In this document: positions 27,373 through 36,158 of the stretch, one piece after another | Layout: each line of letters begins with the position of its first letter | Position numbering within the stretch: the stretch's first letter is position 1 | NCBI RefSeq assembly: GCF_017873175.1 | Contig: NZ_JAGGJW010000005.1 | Coordinates: 346,763 to 410,762, forward strand | From: Neorhizobium petrolearium | GTDB lineage: Bacteria; Pseudomonadota; Alphaproteobacteria; Rhizobiales; Rhizobiaceae | Direction: 5' to 3' | DNA length: 64,000 nt | The notes under the pieces: generated by a model | What the model was told of the DNA's origin: nothing | The model's database searches: none | Seen by the model: only the letters and a program-made list of their open reading frames with translations | Made by a program: the position numbers and the translations under genes

Positions 27373-29478
27373 ATGGCGGCCAATACGCTGGAAGCGATGC
27401 GGGCCTTGATGGCGCCGCGATCCGTCGCGGTCGTCGGCGCTACCGAGCGCGCCGACGCTTCTTCCGGCTTCGTGATGAGGAACCTGATGCACTTCGGCTA
27501 TCAGGGACAGATCATCCCGGTCCATTCCAAGGCTGAAACGGTCTTCGGCTACAAGGCCGTCTCCTCCCTTTCCGCACTCGATGATGCACCTGATGTCGCC
27601 GTGATCGGCATCAATGCCGACAAGGTCATCGGCGCGTTGGAGGAGGCCGGCCAGACTGGCGTCAAGGCTGCCGTCGTGCTGGCTTCCGGCTTCGCCGAAC
27701 TGGACGAGGCCGGCCGCGAGCGGCAGCGACAACTGATCGACATTGCCGAACGTTACGGCATGGCGATCTGCGGCCCGAACTGCCTCGGCCTCTTCAACCT
27801 TGGCTCAGGCGCCGCACTATATTCATCGAGCCTCTCGACCAATCTCCAAAGGGGTCGTTTTGCGATCCTCTCCCATTCCGGCGCCAGCACGATTGCGCTC
27901 AGCAATACCGGCCGGTTCGGCCTCAGCCACATCGTCTCCTCCGGCAACAGCGCCGCGACCGATATTCCCGACTACCTCGACTTCCTGGCCGCCGACGAGG
28001 CAACCAATGCCATCGGCATAGTCATCGAGGCAATCCGTGAGCCGGAAAAGCTTGCTCAGGCGATGGAAAGGATGCACGCGGCGGGGAAGCCGGTGATCGC
28101 GCTGCGCGCCGGCCGTTCGGAGCGCGGAGCACAGGCGACCGCTGCCCATACCGGATCGCTCGCCGGCAGCAACGAGGCCTATCATTCGTTCTTCAAGCGC
28201 GTCGGCATCATCGAAGTGCCGGACATGGACAGCTTCATGGAGACGGCCACACTTTGCCTAAGCCTCGGGCGGCGCCCTACAAAACCAGGCGTCGCCATCG
28301 TCGGCGTCTCCGGTGGCGGCGTTGCGCACGTCTCCGATATTGCAGACGAGGCGGGTCTCACGTTGCCCGGCCTGCAGCCGGAAACCACCGCCAAGATCAA
28401 AACCCTGCTGCCGCCCTTCGCGACCCCTCAGAACCCGCTCGATACGACGGGTGTTGTCTTCGCCAACGGCGATATCTACCGCGACGTGCTGCATACGCTG
28501 GCCGACGACCCGTCGATCAGGTTTATCGTCGCCGCGCAGGACGCACCGGCCGGCTTGGACGATTTCTGCGCCTCCGAATATCTCGGTATCGCCCAGGCGG
28601 TCTCCGACTATGCCGGAACCGGCAAAGCGCCGGTCGTCTTCATGAGCAATCTCTCTTCCGGCCACCACTGGGCCGTCGAGGAGAAACTGCCAAACGTGCC
28701 GGTCCTGCGCGGGACGAGAAGCGCTTTGGCGGCGATTGCGGGCCTGATTGCGCAAAGCAACACCGTTTCGTGGCCCGGCAAAGCGGCAATGGAAAGAAAG
28801 CCCCTCTCCGCCGGCGCCCTGACTGAGCGCGAAGCCAAGACGCTGCTCGCCTCCGAGGGCCTGCCTGTCCCGAAAGAACGGCTTGTTACCAGTGCCGATG
28901 CCGCGGCGAAAGCGGCGAAGACGCTCGGTTTTCCAGTCGCGATGAAGATCGAGTCGCCGGATATCCTCCACAAGACCGAGGCGGGCGGCGTGAAGCTCGG
29001 CATTGGCTCGGAAGCGGAAGCATGCGCTGCCTTCGACGCGATCATGGCGAGCGCCCGCGCCTATGCGCCCGATGCGGATCTGCGCGGCGTCTCGGTGCAG
29101 GAGATGGTGATGGGCGGCGTCGAGGCCCTGGTCGGGATCGTACGCCACGAGCCCTTCGGCCTGGGCCTCGTCGTCGGCATCGGCGGAGTGCTGGTGGAAC
29201 TGGTCAATGACTCGGCCTTCGATCTCCTGCCGATCGATCCTGCCCGCGCGGAAGCGATGATCGGTGAAACGAAACTCGCCTCCCTGCTGGAGGGCTACCG
29301 TGGCGCACCAAAAGCAGATCGGAAGGCGCTTGCCGAACTGCTGGTCAAACTTTCCGATTTCGCCGCCCGCTACGGCGACGATATCGAAGCGATTGACCTC
29401 AACCCCGTCGCCGTGCTGCCGGAAGGCGAAGGCGTGCGCATCCTCGATACGCTGATCATCCCGCGAAACAAGGCCTGA
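27373..29478 (+). CDS. ADP-forming acyl-CoA synthetase (acetate-CoA ligase family), fused alpha-beta
   Basis: Reversible enzyme converting acyl-CoA, ADP and phosphate to the acid, CoA and ATP. The 701-residue chain joins the CoA-binding/ligase part (about 1-460; SVAVVGATERADASSG, GPNCLGLFN, SHSGAS, and AAHTGSLAG with the likely phospho-His region) to a C-terminal ATP-grasp part (about 480-700; PVAMKIESPDILHKTEAGGV). It ends the rightward operon. Its TGA stop abuts the stop of the facing nucleoside hydrolase gene with no spacer. It could harvest ATP from the acyl-CoA made by the indolepyruvate-type oxidoreductase encoded nearby. Confidence 0.9.
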   Translation: MAANTLEAMRALMAPRSVAVVGATERADASSGFVMRNLMHFGYQGQIIPVHSKAETVFGYKAVSSLSALDDAPDVAVIGINADKVIGALEEAGQTGVKAAVVLASGFAELDEAGRERQRQLIDIAERYGMAICGPNCLGLFNLGSGAALYSSSLSTNLQRGRFAILSHSGASTIALSNTGRFGLSHIVSSGNSAATDIPDYLDFLAADEATNAIGIVIEAIREPEKLAQAMERMHAAGKPVIALRAGRSERGAQATAAHTGSLAGSNEAYHSFFKRVGIIEVPDMDSFMETATLCLSLGRRPTKPGVAIVGVSGGGVAHVSDIADEAGLTLPGLQPETTAKIKTLLPPFATPQNPLDTTGVVFANGDIYRDVLHTLADDPSIRFIVAAQDAPAGLDDFCASEYLGIAQAVSDYAGTGKAPVVFMSNLSSGHHWAVEEKLPNVPVLRGTRSALAAIAGLIAQSNTVSWPGKAAMERKPLSAGALTEREAKTLLASEGLPVPKERLVTSADAAAKAAKTLGFPVAMKIESPDILHKTEAGGVKLGIGSEAEACAAFDAIMASARAYAPDADLRGVSVQEMVMGGVEALVGIVRHEPFGLGLVVGIGGVLVELVNDSAFDLLPIDPARAEAMIGETKLASLLEGYRGAPKADRKALAELLVKLSDFAARYGDDIEAIDLNPVAVLPEGEGVRILDTLIIPRNKA

Positions 29479-30456
29479 TCAGACGAGCCGCAGCTTTGCC
29501 GGCGGCTCAGCCTGCCGGGCGACGATCCCCGCCAGACGCTCCGTCAGCAGGGCATAAAACCCGTCTGCATCGACGTCGCGCATGAATATCGCATTCTTCG
29601 GTCGCCCGGAAACGCCCCACCAGTCGGCAACCGTCATGCCCTTGGTCAGTTCCGATTCCGTCTCGATCTCCACGTTGCAGAGCCGGCCGGAATAGAGCTC
29701 CGGCTTCAACAGATAGGCGATCACGTTCGGGTCGTGCAGCGGTCCGCCCTCGCTGCCGTATTTCGCCACGTCGAAACGCTCGAAATAATCCAGCCAGCCG
29801 ACCAGCACTTCGGAAAAATGCCCGCCGATCGCCCGGATCGCCTCGACGCGGGCGCGCGTCGTCAACGTCTTGTGAGTAACGTCGAGCGGCATCATGACGA
29901 TCGGCACGCCCGAGCCAAATACCACGACCGCCGCCTGAGGATCCACATAGATGTTGAACTCGGCGGCCGGCGTGATGTTGCCGCCTTCGAAGCAGCCGCC
30001 GCCCATCAGCACGACCTGCTTGATGCGGTCAACGATTTCCGGCGCCTTGGTCATCGCCTTGCCGAGATTGGTGAGCGGTCCGAGCGTGCAGACTGTCACC
30101 GTGCCGGCCGGCTCGTGCATCAGCGTCTCGATGATGAAATCGACGCCATGCTGCTCCTGCAGCGGCATCGCCGGATCAGGCAGGTCCGCGCCGTCCATGC
30201 CAGTCGCGCCATGCACGTATTCCGCGGTGACCAGCGTGCCCGACATCGGCTGGCTGCAGCCCGCGAACACCTTTACATCCGTGCGGCCTGCAAGTTCGCA
30301 GACCTTGCGGATGTTCACATTGGTCAGCGACAGCGGCACATTGCCCGCCGCGGCGACGATGCCGAGAACCTCAAGTTCCGGGCTCGCCAGCGCCAGCAGA
30401 ATGGCCAGTGCATCGTCCTGGCCGGGATCGGTGTCGATGATGATCTTTTCTACCAT
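29479..30456 (-). CDS. Inosine-uridine preferring nucleoside hydrolase family protein
   Basis: Hydrolyses the N-glycosidic bond of ribonucleosides to base and ribose. The N-terminal calcium-binding motif DTDPGQDDA is at about residues 7-15 from the chosen ATG, and the later blocks EFNIYVDPQAA and DVTHKTL fit the IU_nuc_hydro family. I choose ATG 30456; the GTG three codons upstream is possible. It follows the large oxidoreductase gene by about 30 bases in the same direction. With psuK-psuG across the way it gives the region two independent nucleoside-cleaving enzymes. Confidence 0.92.
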   Translation of the reverse strand: MVEKIIIDTDPGQDDALAILLALASPELEVLGIVAAAGNVPLSLTNVNIRKVCELAGRTDVKVFAGCSQPMSGTLVTAEYVHGATGMDGADLPDPAMPLQEQHGVDFIIETLMHEPAGTVTVCTLGPLTNLGKAMTKAPEIVDRIKQVVLMGGGCFEGGNITPAAEFNIYVDPQAAVVVFGSGVPIVMMPLDVTHKTLTTRARVEAIRAIGGHFSEVLVGWLDYFERFDVAKYGSEGGPLHDPNVIAYLLKPELYSGRLCNVEIETESELTKGMTVADWWGVSGRPKNAIFMRDVDADGFYALLTERLAGIVARQAEPPAKLRLV

Positions 30457-30486
30457 GCTGGTCACTCTCGGAAACTTGGGGAACGG

Positions 30487-33400
30487 TCAGGCGACATCGG
30501 GAATCGGCTCCTTCGCGCGCCATTTCGCCAGAAGATCGGCCTTGCGCTTCTCGAACCGCTCGACGGAAGCGAATTTGATAGGGCCGAAGCCGCGGACCAT
30601 GTCCGGCAGGCCGGCAAGCTCGACGGCAAGTGCATGATTGCCGGCTTCGAGCCCGGAGGCGAGCCCCGCCACGAGCGCGAAATAGTCCTCGACCAGTTGC
30701 CGCTCCATACGCCGCTCGGCGGTGCGGCCGAAGGGATCGAATGCGGTGCCGCGCAGGAATTTCAGCCTTTCCAGCACTGCGAAAACAGGCCTGATCCACC
30801 CGCCGAAGGCGATCTTGGCCGGGTGGCCGGTGCGCGAATCGATTCTGCGGGAGAGCAGTGGCGGTGCAAGGTGATGCTTGATCCTGAATTCACCCTCGAA
30901 CTGTTCGGCGAGCTTCCTTTCGAAACCGCGATCTCGATGCAGCCGGGCGACCTCGTATTCGTCCTTGTAGGCCATCAGCTTGAAGGTATTCCTCGCCACG
31001 GCCTCAGCAAAACCGGTCATGCCGCGCGTCCGCGCTTCAGCATCTTTAGCGATTTCGACGAGGTCCGTATAACGTTCGGCATAGGCCGCATTCTGGTAGG
31101 CGGTCAGGAAGGCGGCACGCTTTGCGACGATCTCCTCCAGCGTCTCGGTCTTCGGCTCAGCCTTCACCAACCCAGCCTCGCGAGCAACAGCTTCGGCATC
31201 GACAGCGGCACGGCGGCCCCAGCCGAACGCGGCACGGTTCATCGCGACACCCGTCCCGTTGAGCTCGATCGCGTTGTCGATCGCCGCCAGACTGATCGGC
31301 ACGAGGCCGCGCTGCCAAGCGTAACCGAGCAGGAACATGTTGGATGCGATCGCGTCCCCCATCAAGGCCGTGGCGAGATCGGTGGCCGGTACCGTCTCGA
31401 CCGCCTCGTCGCCAGCCGCACGGCGCAGCGATTTCAGCGTCGCCTCCTGCCGGAAATCGATCGTCGTGTCCTTAACGAAGGAGGCTGTTGGGGCAAAATG
31501 ATCGTCGATCACCGCACGCGTCTTGTTCTTCGCGAAGGAGGCGAGCGAATTCTTCTGTGCCGCCACGACGATATCGAAGCCGAGCACGAGATCACTCTCG
31601 CCGGGACCGATGCGGGCCGCATGGATCTGCGCAGGGTTCTTCGCCAGACGGATGTGCGAGATGACCGAGCCGTTCTTCTGGGCAAGTCCGGTCTGGTCGA
31701 GCGTGACCAGAGCCAGCCCGTCGAGCAACGCCGCCTGGGCGAGGACGGCACTGACCGTGATGACGCCCGTGCCACCGATACCGGCCAGCAGCATGCTGTA
31801 GGGTTTTGCAAAGTCGGTGGCGAAGGCGGGCCGTGGCAGGTCGTCGGTCTTGACGGACTTCGACTTTGCGGTGGGCTTTCGGATGCTGCCGCCCTCCACC
31901 GTCACGAAGCTCGGACAGAAACCCTTGATGCAGGAGAGATCGGTATTACAGCTCGACTGGTTGATACGCCGCTTGCGGCCGAATTCCGTCTCCTGCGGCT
32001 CGATCGAGATGCAGTTGGAGACGGCGGAACAGTCGCCACAGCCCTCGCAGACCAGTTCGTTTATGAAGGCCCGCCTGTCCGAGACCGGATAGGCGCCGCG
32101 CTTGCGGCGGCGGCGCTTTTCTGCGGCGCAGACCTGGTCGTAGATCAGCACCGTGACACCGGGGATTTCGCGAAGCTCCCGCTGCACGGCATCGAGTTCG
32201 TCGCGGTGGTGGATGGATACCTCGCGGGGCAGGTTGCTCTGCCAGACCTCCGGCCGTTCGGCGACCACGACGACACGGCTTGCGCCCTCGGCCAGCATCT
32301 GCCCGACAATGCCGGGCACCGTGACGTCGCCGTCATGCTTCTGGCCGCCGGTCATGGCGACCGCGTCGTTGTAGAGGATCTTGTAGGTGGCATTGACCTT
32401 CGCGGCAATCGCAGCGCGGATCGCCAGCACACCGGAATGGAAATAGGTGCCATCACCCATGTTGACGAAGATGTGCTTCTCGTCCGTAAAAGGCGAAAGC
32501 CCGATCCAGGAGCCGCCCTCACCGCCCATCTGCGTAAAGCTCGAGGTGTTGCGGCCCTCGTTGCCGATGATCATCATGTGGCAGCCGATGCCTGTCGAAG
32601 CCCGGCTTCCCGCCGGCAGACGGGTCGAGACGCTGTGCGGACAGCCTGAACAGAAATAGGCCTCGCGCTTGAGCGCGGTGGCCTCGAGACCAAGCGCAGC
32701 CGTCATCTCGTCCACAAACCGCGCCTTGGCCTGCAAGGCTTCGTCCAGAACGCCGAGACGGGAGAGAATAGCCTTCGCCACCGAAAAGGTGCCGATCTCG
32801 CCGATCGCCTGAAGAAGCGTGCCGCCGCTCTCACCCACTTTGCCAAACACCCGCGGTCGCCGGCCGTCAGGCAGGTTGAAGAGCAGCGCCTTGATCTGGT
32901 CCTCGAGGATGGAGCGCTTTTCCTCCACCACCAGCAATTCATCGACCCTGGACGCAAAGTCCGCAATGCCCTGCGGCTCCAGCGGCCAGACCAGGCCGAC
33001 CTTGTAGAGCACGATCCCGAGTTCGGCGGCACGCGCCTCATCGATGCCGAGAAGTGTCAGCGCACCCATGAGATCAAGCCAGGATTTGCCGGTCGAAACG
33101 ATACCCAGCTTTGCCTTTCCACCGTCGCCCCAGACGGTGCGGTCGATCCGGTTGGCACGTGCGAAAGCCTGCGCCGCAAGCATCTTGCGCTCCAGCCGAA
33201 ATTCCATCGCATGCGGCCCGTCCGGCCAGCGCAACGAAAGGCCGTCGGGTGCAAAAATCTCGTCGGGAATGACGATCTCCAGTTTGTCCGGATCGAGATC
33301 GACCGTCGCCGAACATTCGACGATCTCCGTCTGGCACTTGAGGCCGATCCAGGCGCCGGAATAGCGGCTCATTGCAAAACCGAGGAGGCCGTATTCGATA

Positions 33401-33966
33401 TACTCACCGACACCGGCGGGCGACAACATCGGCACCATCGCGGAGATGAGGTTGTGCTCGCTCTGATGCGGCAGAGTGGAGGAGACAGCACCGTGATCGT
33501 CGCCGACCAAAAGCAGCACGCCGCCGTTCGGGTTCGTGCCCACCGCATTGGCGTGGCGAATGACGTCCATGCTGCGATCGACGCCCGGCCCCTTGCCGTA
33601 CCACATGGCGAAGACGCCGTCATAGCGCGAGCCCTCGAACATGCCGGTCTGCTGCGTGCCCCAGACCGCGGTCGCCGCCATGTCCTCGTTGAGACCGGGC
33701 TGGAACTTGACATGCGCTGCGTCGAGATATTTCTTCGCCTTGCCCATCTCGCGGTCGAAACTCGCCAGTGGCGAGCCGCGATAGCCCGAGACATAACCGG
33801 CGGTGTTCAACCCTCGCGCCAGGTCCCGCTGGCGCTGGATCATAGGCAGGCGGATGAGCGCCTGCGTGCCCGAGACCAGGATACGGCCCTTTTCCAGCGT
33901 GTAGCGATCATCGAGGCTGATCTTGTGAGCCGAAGAGGACGTGTCCGGCGCGGCATGGATCGACAT
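30487..33966 (-). CDS. Indolepyruvate ferredoxin oxidoreductase family protein, fused subunits
   Basis: Oxidative decarboxylation of a 2-oxoacid to the acyl-CoA, with thiamine diphosphate and Fe-S clusters. The 1159-residue chain fuses the alpha part (N-terminal, about 1-640), a ferredoxin-like segment with CEGCGDCSAVSNC and SSCNTDLSCIKGFC (about 640-690), and the gamma/beta part starting around MLLAGIGGTGVITVSAVLAQA (about 720). This long form is the aerobic-bacterial version rather than the two-subunit archaeal enzyme. The ATG at 33966 is first in its operon, with the nucleoside hydrolase downstream. True substrate unknown: an aryl-pyruvate or branched oxoacid is possible. Confidence 0.93.
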   Translation of the reverse strand: MSIHAAPDTSSSAHKISLDDRYTLEKGRILVSGTQALIRLPMIQRQRDLARGLNTAGYVSGYRGSPLASFDREMGKAKKYLDAAHVKFQPGLNEDMAATAVWGTQQTGMFEGSRYDGVFAMWYGKGPGVDRSMDVIRHANAVGTNPNGGVLLLVGDDHGAVSSTLPHQSEHNLISAMVPMLSPAGVGEYIEYGLLGFAMSRYSGAWIGLKCQTEIVECSATVDLDPDKLEIVIPDEIFAPDGLSLRWPDGPHAMEFRLERKMLAAQAFARANRIDRTVWGDGGKAKLGIVSTGKSWLDLMGALTLLGIDEARAAELGIVLYKVGLVWPLEPQGIADFASRVDELLVVEEKRSILEDQIKALLFNLPDGRRPRVFGKVGESGGTLLQAIGEIGTFSVAKAILSRLGVLDEALQAKARFVDEMTAALGLEATALKREAYFCSGCPHSVSTRLPAGSRASTGIGCHMMIIGNEGRNTSSFTQMGGEGGSWIGLSPFTDEKHIFVNMGDGTYFHSGVLAIRAAIAAKVNATYKILYNDAVAMTGGQKHDGDVTVPGIVGQMLAEGASRVVVVAERPEVWQSNLPREVSIHHRDELDAVQRELREIPGVTVLIYDQVCAAEKRRRRKRGAYPVSDRRAFINELVCEGCGDCSAVSNCISIEPQETEFGRKRRINQSSCNTDLSCIKGFCPSFVTVEGGSIRKPTAKSKSVKTDDLPRPAFATDFAKPYSMLLAGIGGTGVITVSAVLAQAALLDGLALVTLDQTGLAQKNGSVISHIRLAKNPAQIHAARIGPGESDLVLGFDIVVAAQKNSLASFAKNKTRAVIDDHFAPTASFVKDTTIDFRQEATLKSLRRAAGDEAVETVPATDLATALMGDAIASNMFLLGYAWQRGLVPISLAAIDNAIELNGTGVAMNRAAFGWGRRAAVDAEAVAREAGLVKAEPKTETLEEIVAKRAAFLTAYQNAAYAERYTDLVEIAKDAEARTRGMTGFAEAVARNTFKLMAYKDEYEVARLHRDRGFERKLAEQFEGEFRIKHHLAPPLLSRRIDSRTGHPAKIAFGGWIRPVFAVLERLKFLRGTAFDPFGRTAERRMERQLVEDYFALVAGLASGLEAGNHALAVELAGLPDMVRGFGPIKFASVERFEKRKADLLAKWRAKEPIPDVA

Positions 33967-34293
33967 CTAGGCCTGCTCCACTTGTCCGACCGAAGCTGGC
34001 GCATGGAAGAGCCGGGTGGCGGCATCCAGTACTCCGTCAGGCAGCGCGAGAAGGCGATTCACATGGTCAGACAATCAGGTCCTCCCGGGAACTCTCTGCC
34101 ACGACGACGACACGACGCCTGGCCGAACACGATCTCGCCCATATCCAATTCCCCTTGCCTTTTCGGCTTTGCAGGCAAAGTTATTCCCATTCCGCTATTT
34201 GTCAAACCTATATTTAAAAAGCAGTAGCCTTTTCGACTGCGTCGTGGCATCACTGGAAACTGCAGAGGCAACCAGAACGCGGGGAAGGCCAAC
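33967..34293. promoter_or_regulatory. Divergent promoter region with GntR/FCD-type operator
   Basis: This 327-base gap separates the oxidoreductase (-) and GntR (+) genes and holds no gene. ATGGTC-A-GACAAT at 34063-34075 is a near-perfect palindrome matching the ATnGTCnGACnAT type recognised by FCD-class GntR regulators, 97 bases upstream of the oxidoreductase. Further right, an A/T-rich patch (34196-34220) contains TTGACA on the minus strand (34200-34205) and TATATT on the plus strand, fitting back-to-back promoters. Confidence 0.45.
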
Positions 34294-35049
34294 GTGATCC
34301 TCAAATACGACGAGGTTGTGCGCACGGGCATTGCCAAACAAGTGGCCGACAATATCCGCTCCGCGATCCTGGACGGGCGCCTGAAAGTGGACGAACGCCT
34401 GCCGACCGAAGAAGATCTTGCGAAGAGCTTCGGCATCTCCCGCCCAACCGTCCGCGAGGCCCTGAAACGTCTCGCCGCCCAGAACCTCATTCATTCCAAG
34501 CGCGGTCCGGCTGGCGGCAATTTCGTCAAGCGCCCCGACCCGGAGGGCTTGTCCAAGGCGATCACCGGTGCGGCAACCTTGCTCGTCGGCATCGGCGCCT
34601 TCGACATCGAAGAGATCATCACCGCACGCCTGGAGACGGAGACCGTGTGCTGCCGACTCGCCACCGAAAACCGCGGCGAGGCCGATCTTGCCGCCATGGA
34701 GGCCGAGATCGCGATCCAGCAGGACGAGACGATCAGCGACGAGGATTTCTGCGCCTCGGATGTACGCTTTCACAGGGCACTGGTGGAATCGACCGGCAAC
34801 GGCCCTCTGAAGCTGATGATGTACACCGTCATCGAAGCCTTCATCCCGATCACCAACATGATCGTCTTCCGCGTGCGTGAACGCCGTCATGTCGCCTCGC
34901 TGCATCAGGAAATCCTCGATGCAGTGCGCAAGCGTGAAGACGTCAAGGCTGCGGACGCGCTCGCCCGCCTGCTCGCCTATGTGCGCGAAAGTTATGCCGC
35001 CGTCCTTGAAGCGCGTGCCAAACGCGAGGGCGCGCAGGCCTCTGCCTGA
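34294..35049 (+). CDS. GntR-family transcriptional regulator, FCD (FadR) subclass
   Basis: DNA-binding repressor or activator of 251 residues. The winged helix spans about 8-75 (TEEDLAKSFGISRPTVREAL), and the all-helical FCD effector domain about 95-225, with the metal-binding pattern D-x3-H (DVRFHRAL) and later His residues. The start is the GTG at 34294 behind GGGGAAGG. It is followed 29 bases later by the AcuI-type reductase and faces the oxidoreductase operon, so both are likely targets. FCD regulators usually sense organic acids, consistent with acyl or oxoacid catabolism nearby. Confidence 0.92.
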   Translation: MILKYDEVVRTGIAKQVADNIRSAILDGRLKVDERLPTEEDLAKSFGISRPTVREALKRLAAQNLIHSKRGPAGGNFVKRPDPEGLSKAITGAATLLVGIGAFDIEEIITARLETETVCCRLATENRGEADLAAMEAEIAIQQDETISDEDFCASDVRFHRALVESTGNGPLKLMMYTVIEAFIPITNMIVFRVRERRHVASLHQEILDAVRKREDVKAADALARLLAYVRESYAAVLEARAKREGAQASA

Positions 35050-35078
35050 TCCGAACTATCCAACACCGGAGAGATGCC

Positions 35079-36077
35079 ATGACCGAGACGTTCAGAGCGA
35101 TGGTTATCGATGCCGTCGACGGCAAGCCGAAAGGCGCTTTCAGGGATATCTCGGTCGCCGATCTTCCGGATCATGACGTGCTCGTCGAGATCGCCTATTC
35201 GACGCTGAACTACAAGGACGGACTTGCCATTACGGGCAAGGGCCGCATCGCGCGCCGCATGCCGATGATGGGCGGCGTAGACCTCTCCGGCACCGTCCTC
35301 GAATCCCGCTCGCCCGAGTGGAAGCCGGGCGACAAGGTGGTACTGAACGGCTGGGGCCTTTCCGAGACGGAATGGGGCGCCTATGGCCGTTATCAGCGAG
35401 TCAAGCCGGAATGGCTGATCCCTCTGCCTGACGCTTTCTCGATGGAACAGGCGATGGCGATCGGCACTGCGGGATACACGTCGGCGCTCTGTGTCGACGC
35501 GCTCGAAAAATGGGGCACGATCAAGCCCGGCGAAGGCGAGGTCCTGGTCACGGGCGCTGCCGGCGGGGTCGGCTCGGTGGCGATCGCGCTTCTGGCAGCA
35601 CGCGGCTATAACGTCACGGCCTCGACGGGCCGGCCGGAAACTCATGATTATCTTGCCTCGCTCGGCGCCACGAACTTCGTCGATCGCGCAACGCTCGCCG
35701 AAAAGGGCGGACCATTGCAGAAGGAGCGCTGGACCGGGGGCGTCGATAGCGTCGGCTCCACCACGCTCGTCAACGCGCTGGCACAGACCGTCCGGGGTGG
35801 TGCGATCGCCGCCTGCGGTCTTGCCGGCGGTGCTGACCTGCCCGGCACCGTGTTGCCGCATATCCTGCGCGCCGTCACCCTGATCGGTGTCGATTCCGTC
35901 TTCGCCACCCGCGAACAGCGGATGTCCGCCTGGGCGCGGCTCGCCCGCGACCTGGACAAAGCGAAGCTCGACAGCATGACGACAGTCGAGCCTATGTCCA
36001 ACCTGCCGCAGCTCGCCGAGGACATCGTCGCCGGCAGGATCCGCGGCCGGGTGGTGATCGACGTTATGGCTGTATGA
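35079..36077 (+). CDS. acuI: AcuI/YhdH-type NADPH-dependent acryloyl-CoA reductase or quinone oxidoreductase
   Basis: Medium-chain reductase of 332 residues, matching the AcuI/YhdH subgroup length. The NADPH-binding motif VTGAAGGVGSVAIALLA is near 158-174, and the characteristic block KPGDKVVLNGWGLSE is near 87-101. AcuI converts acryloyl-CoA to propionyl-CoA, detoxifying a reactive intermediate. The stop TGA at 36075-36077 sits at the joint with the sulfatase locus and inside the tail of a truncated minus-strand frame. The gene symbol is by family; physiological substrate not proven. Confidence 0.82.
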   Translation: MTETFRAMVIDAVDGKPKGAFRDISVADLPDHDVLVEIAYSTLNYKDGLAITGKGRIARRMPMMGGVDLSGTVLESRSPEWKPGDKVVLNGWGLSETEWGAYGRYQRVKPEWLIPLPDAFSMEQAMAIGTAGYTSALCVDALEKWGTIKPGEGEVLVTGAAGGVGSVAIALLAARGYNVTASTGRPETHDYLASLGATNFVDRATLAEKGGPLQKERWTGGVDSVGSTTLVNALAQTVRGGAIAACGLAGGADLPGTVLPHILRAVTLIGVDSVFATREQRMSAWARLARDLDKAKLDSMTTVEPMSNLPQLAEDIVAGRIRGRVVIDVMAV

Positions 36078-36153
36078 GAGAAAGCAGCAATACCTGCTCT
36101 TCGAGGGTCATAGCGTCGATGAGATCTTCGACAATCCCGGCCATTTCGTCCAT
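36064..36153 (-). pseudogene. Truncated GH3 beta-glucosidase N-terminus (29 codons)
   Basis: Five bases after the first sulfatase's stop, an ATG at 36153 opens a short frame whose residues about 7-25 (IVEDLIDAMTLEEQVLLLS) match the conserved start of GH3 beta-glucosidases (MTLEEKV..LLSG). The similarity stops at LLLS, within a few bases of the acuI stop codon, and the frame then closes at TAA inside acuI. The spacing shows it was once translationally coupled to the sulfatase. It marks a recombination or deletion joint at about 36078-36082. Confidence 0.65.
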
Positions 36154-36158
36154 GTCCG

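Noticed and set aside
29734..32649. 971-codon open frame on the plus strand
   Set aside because: Lies antisense to the nucleoside hydrolase and oxidoreductase genes, which have full family motifs. Its translation is rich in Arg/His/Asp with no domain signature, as expected of a GC-rich shadow frame.
33211..34227. 338-codon plus-strand frame ending in the GntR promoter gap
   Set aside because: Mostly antisense to the oxidoreductase. The tail beyond 33966 has no family motif.
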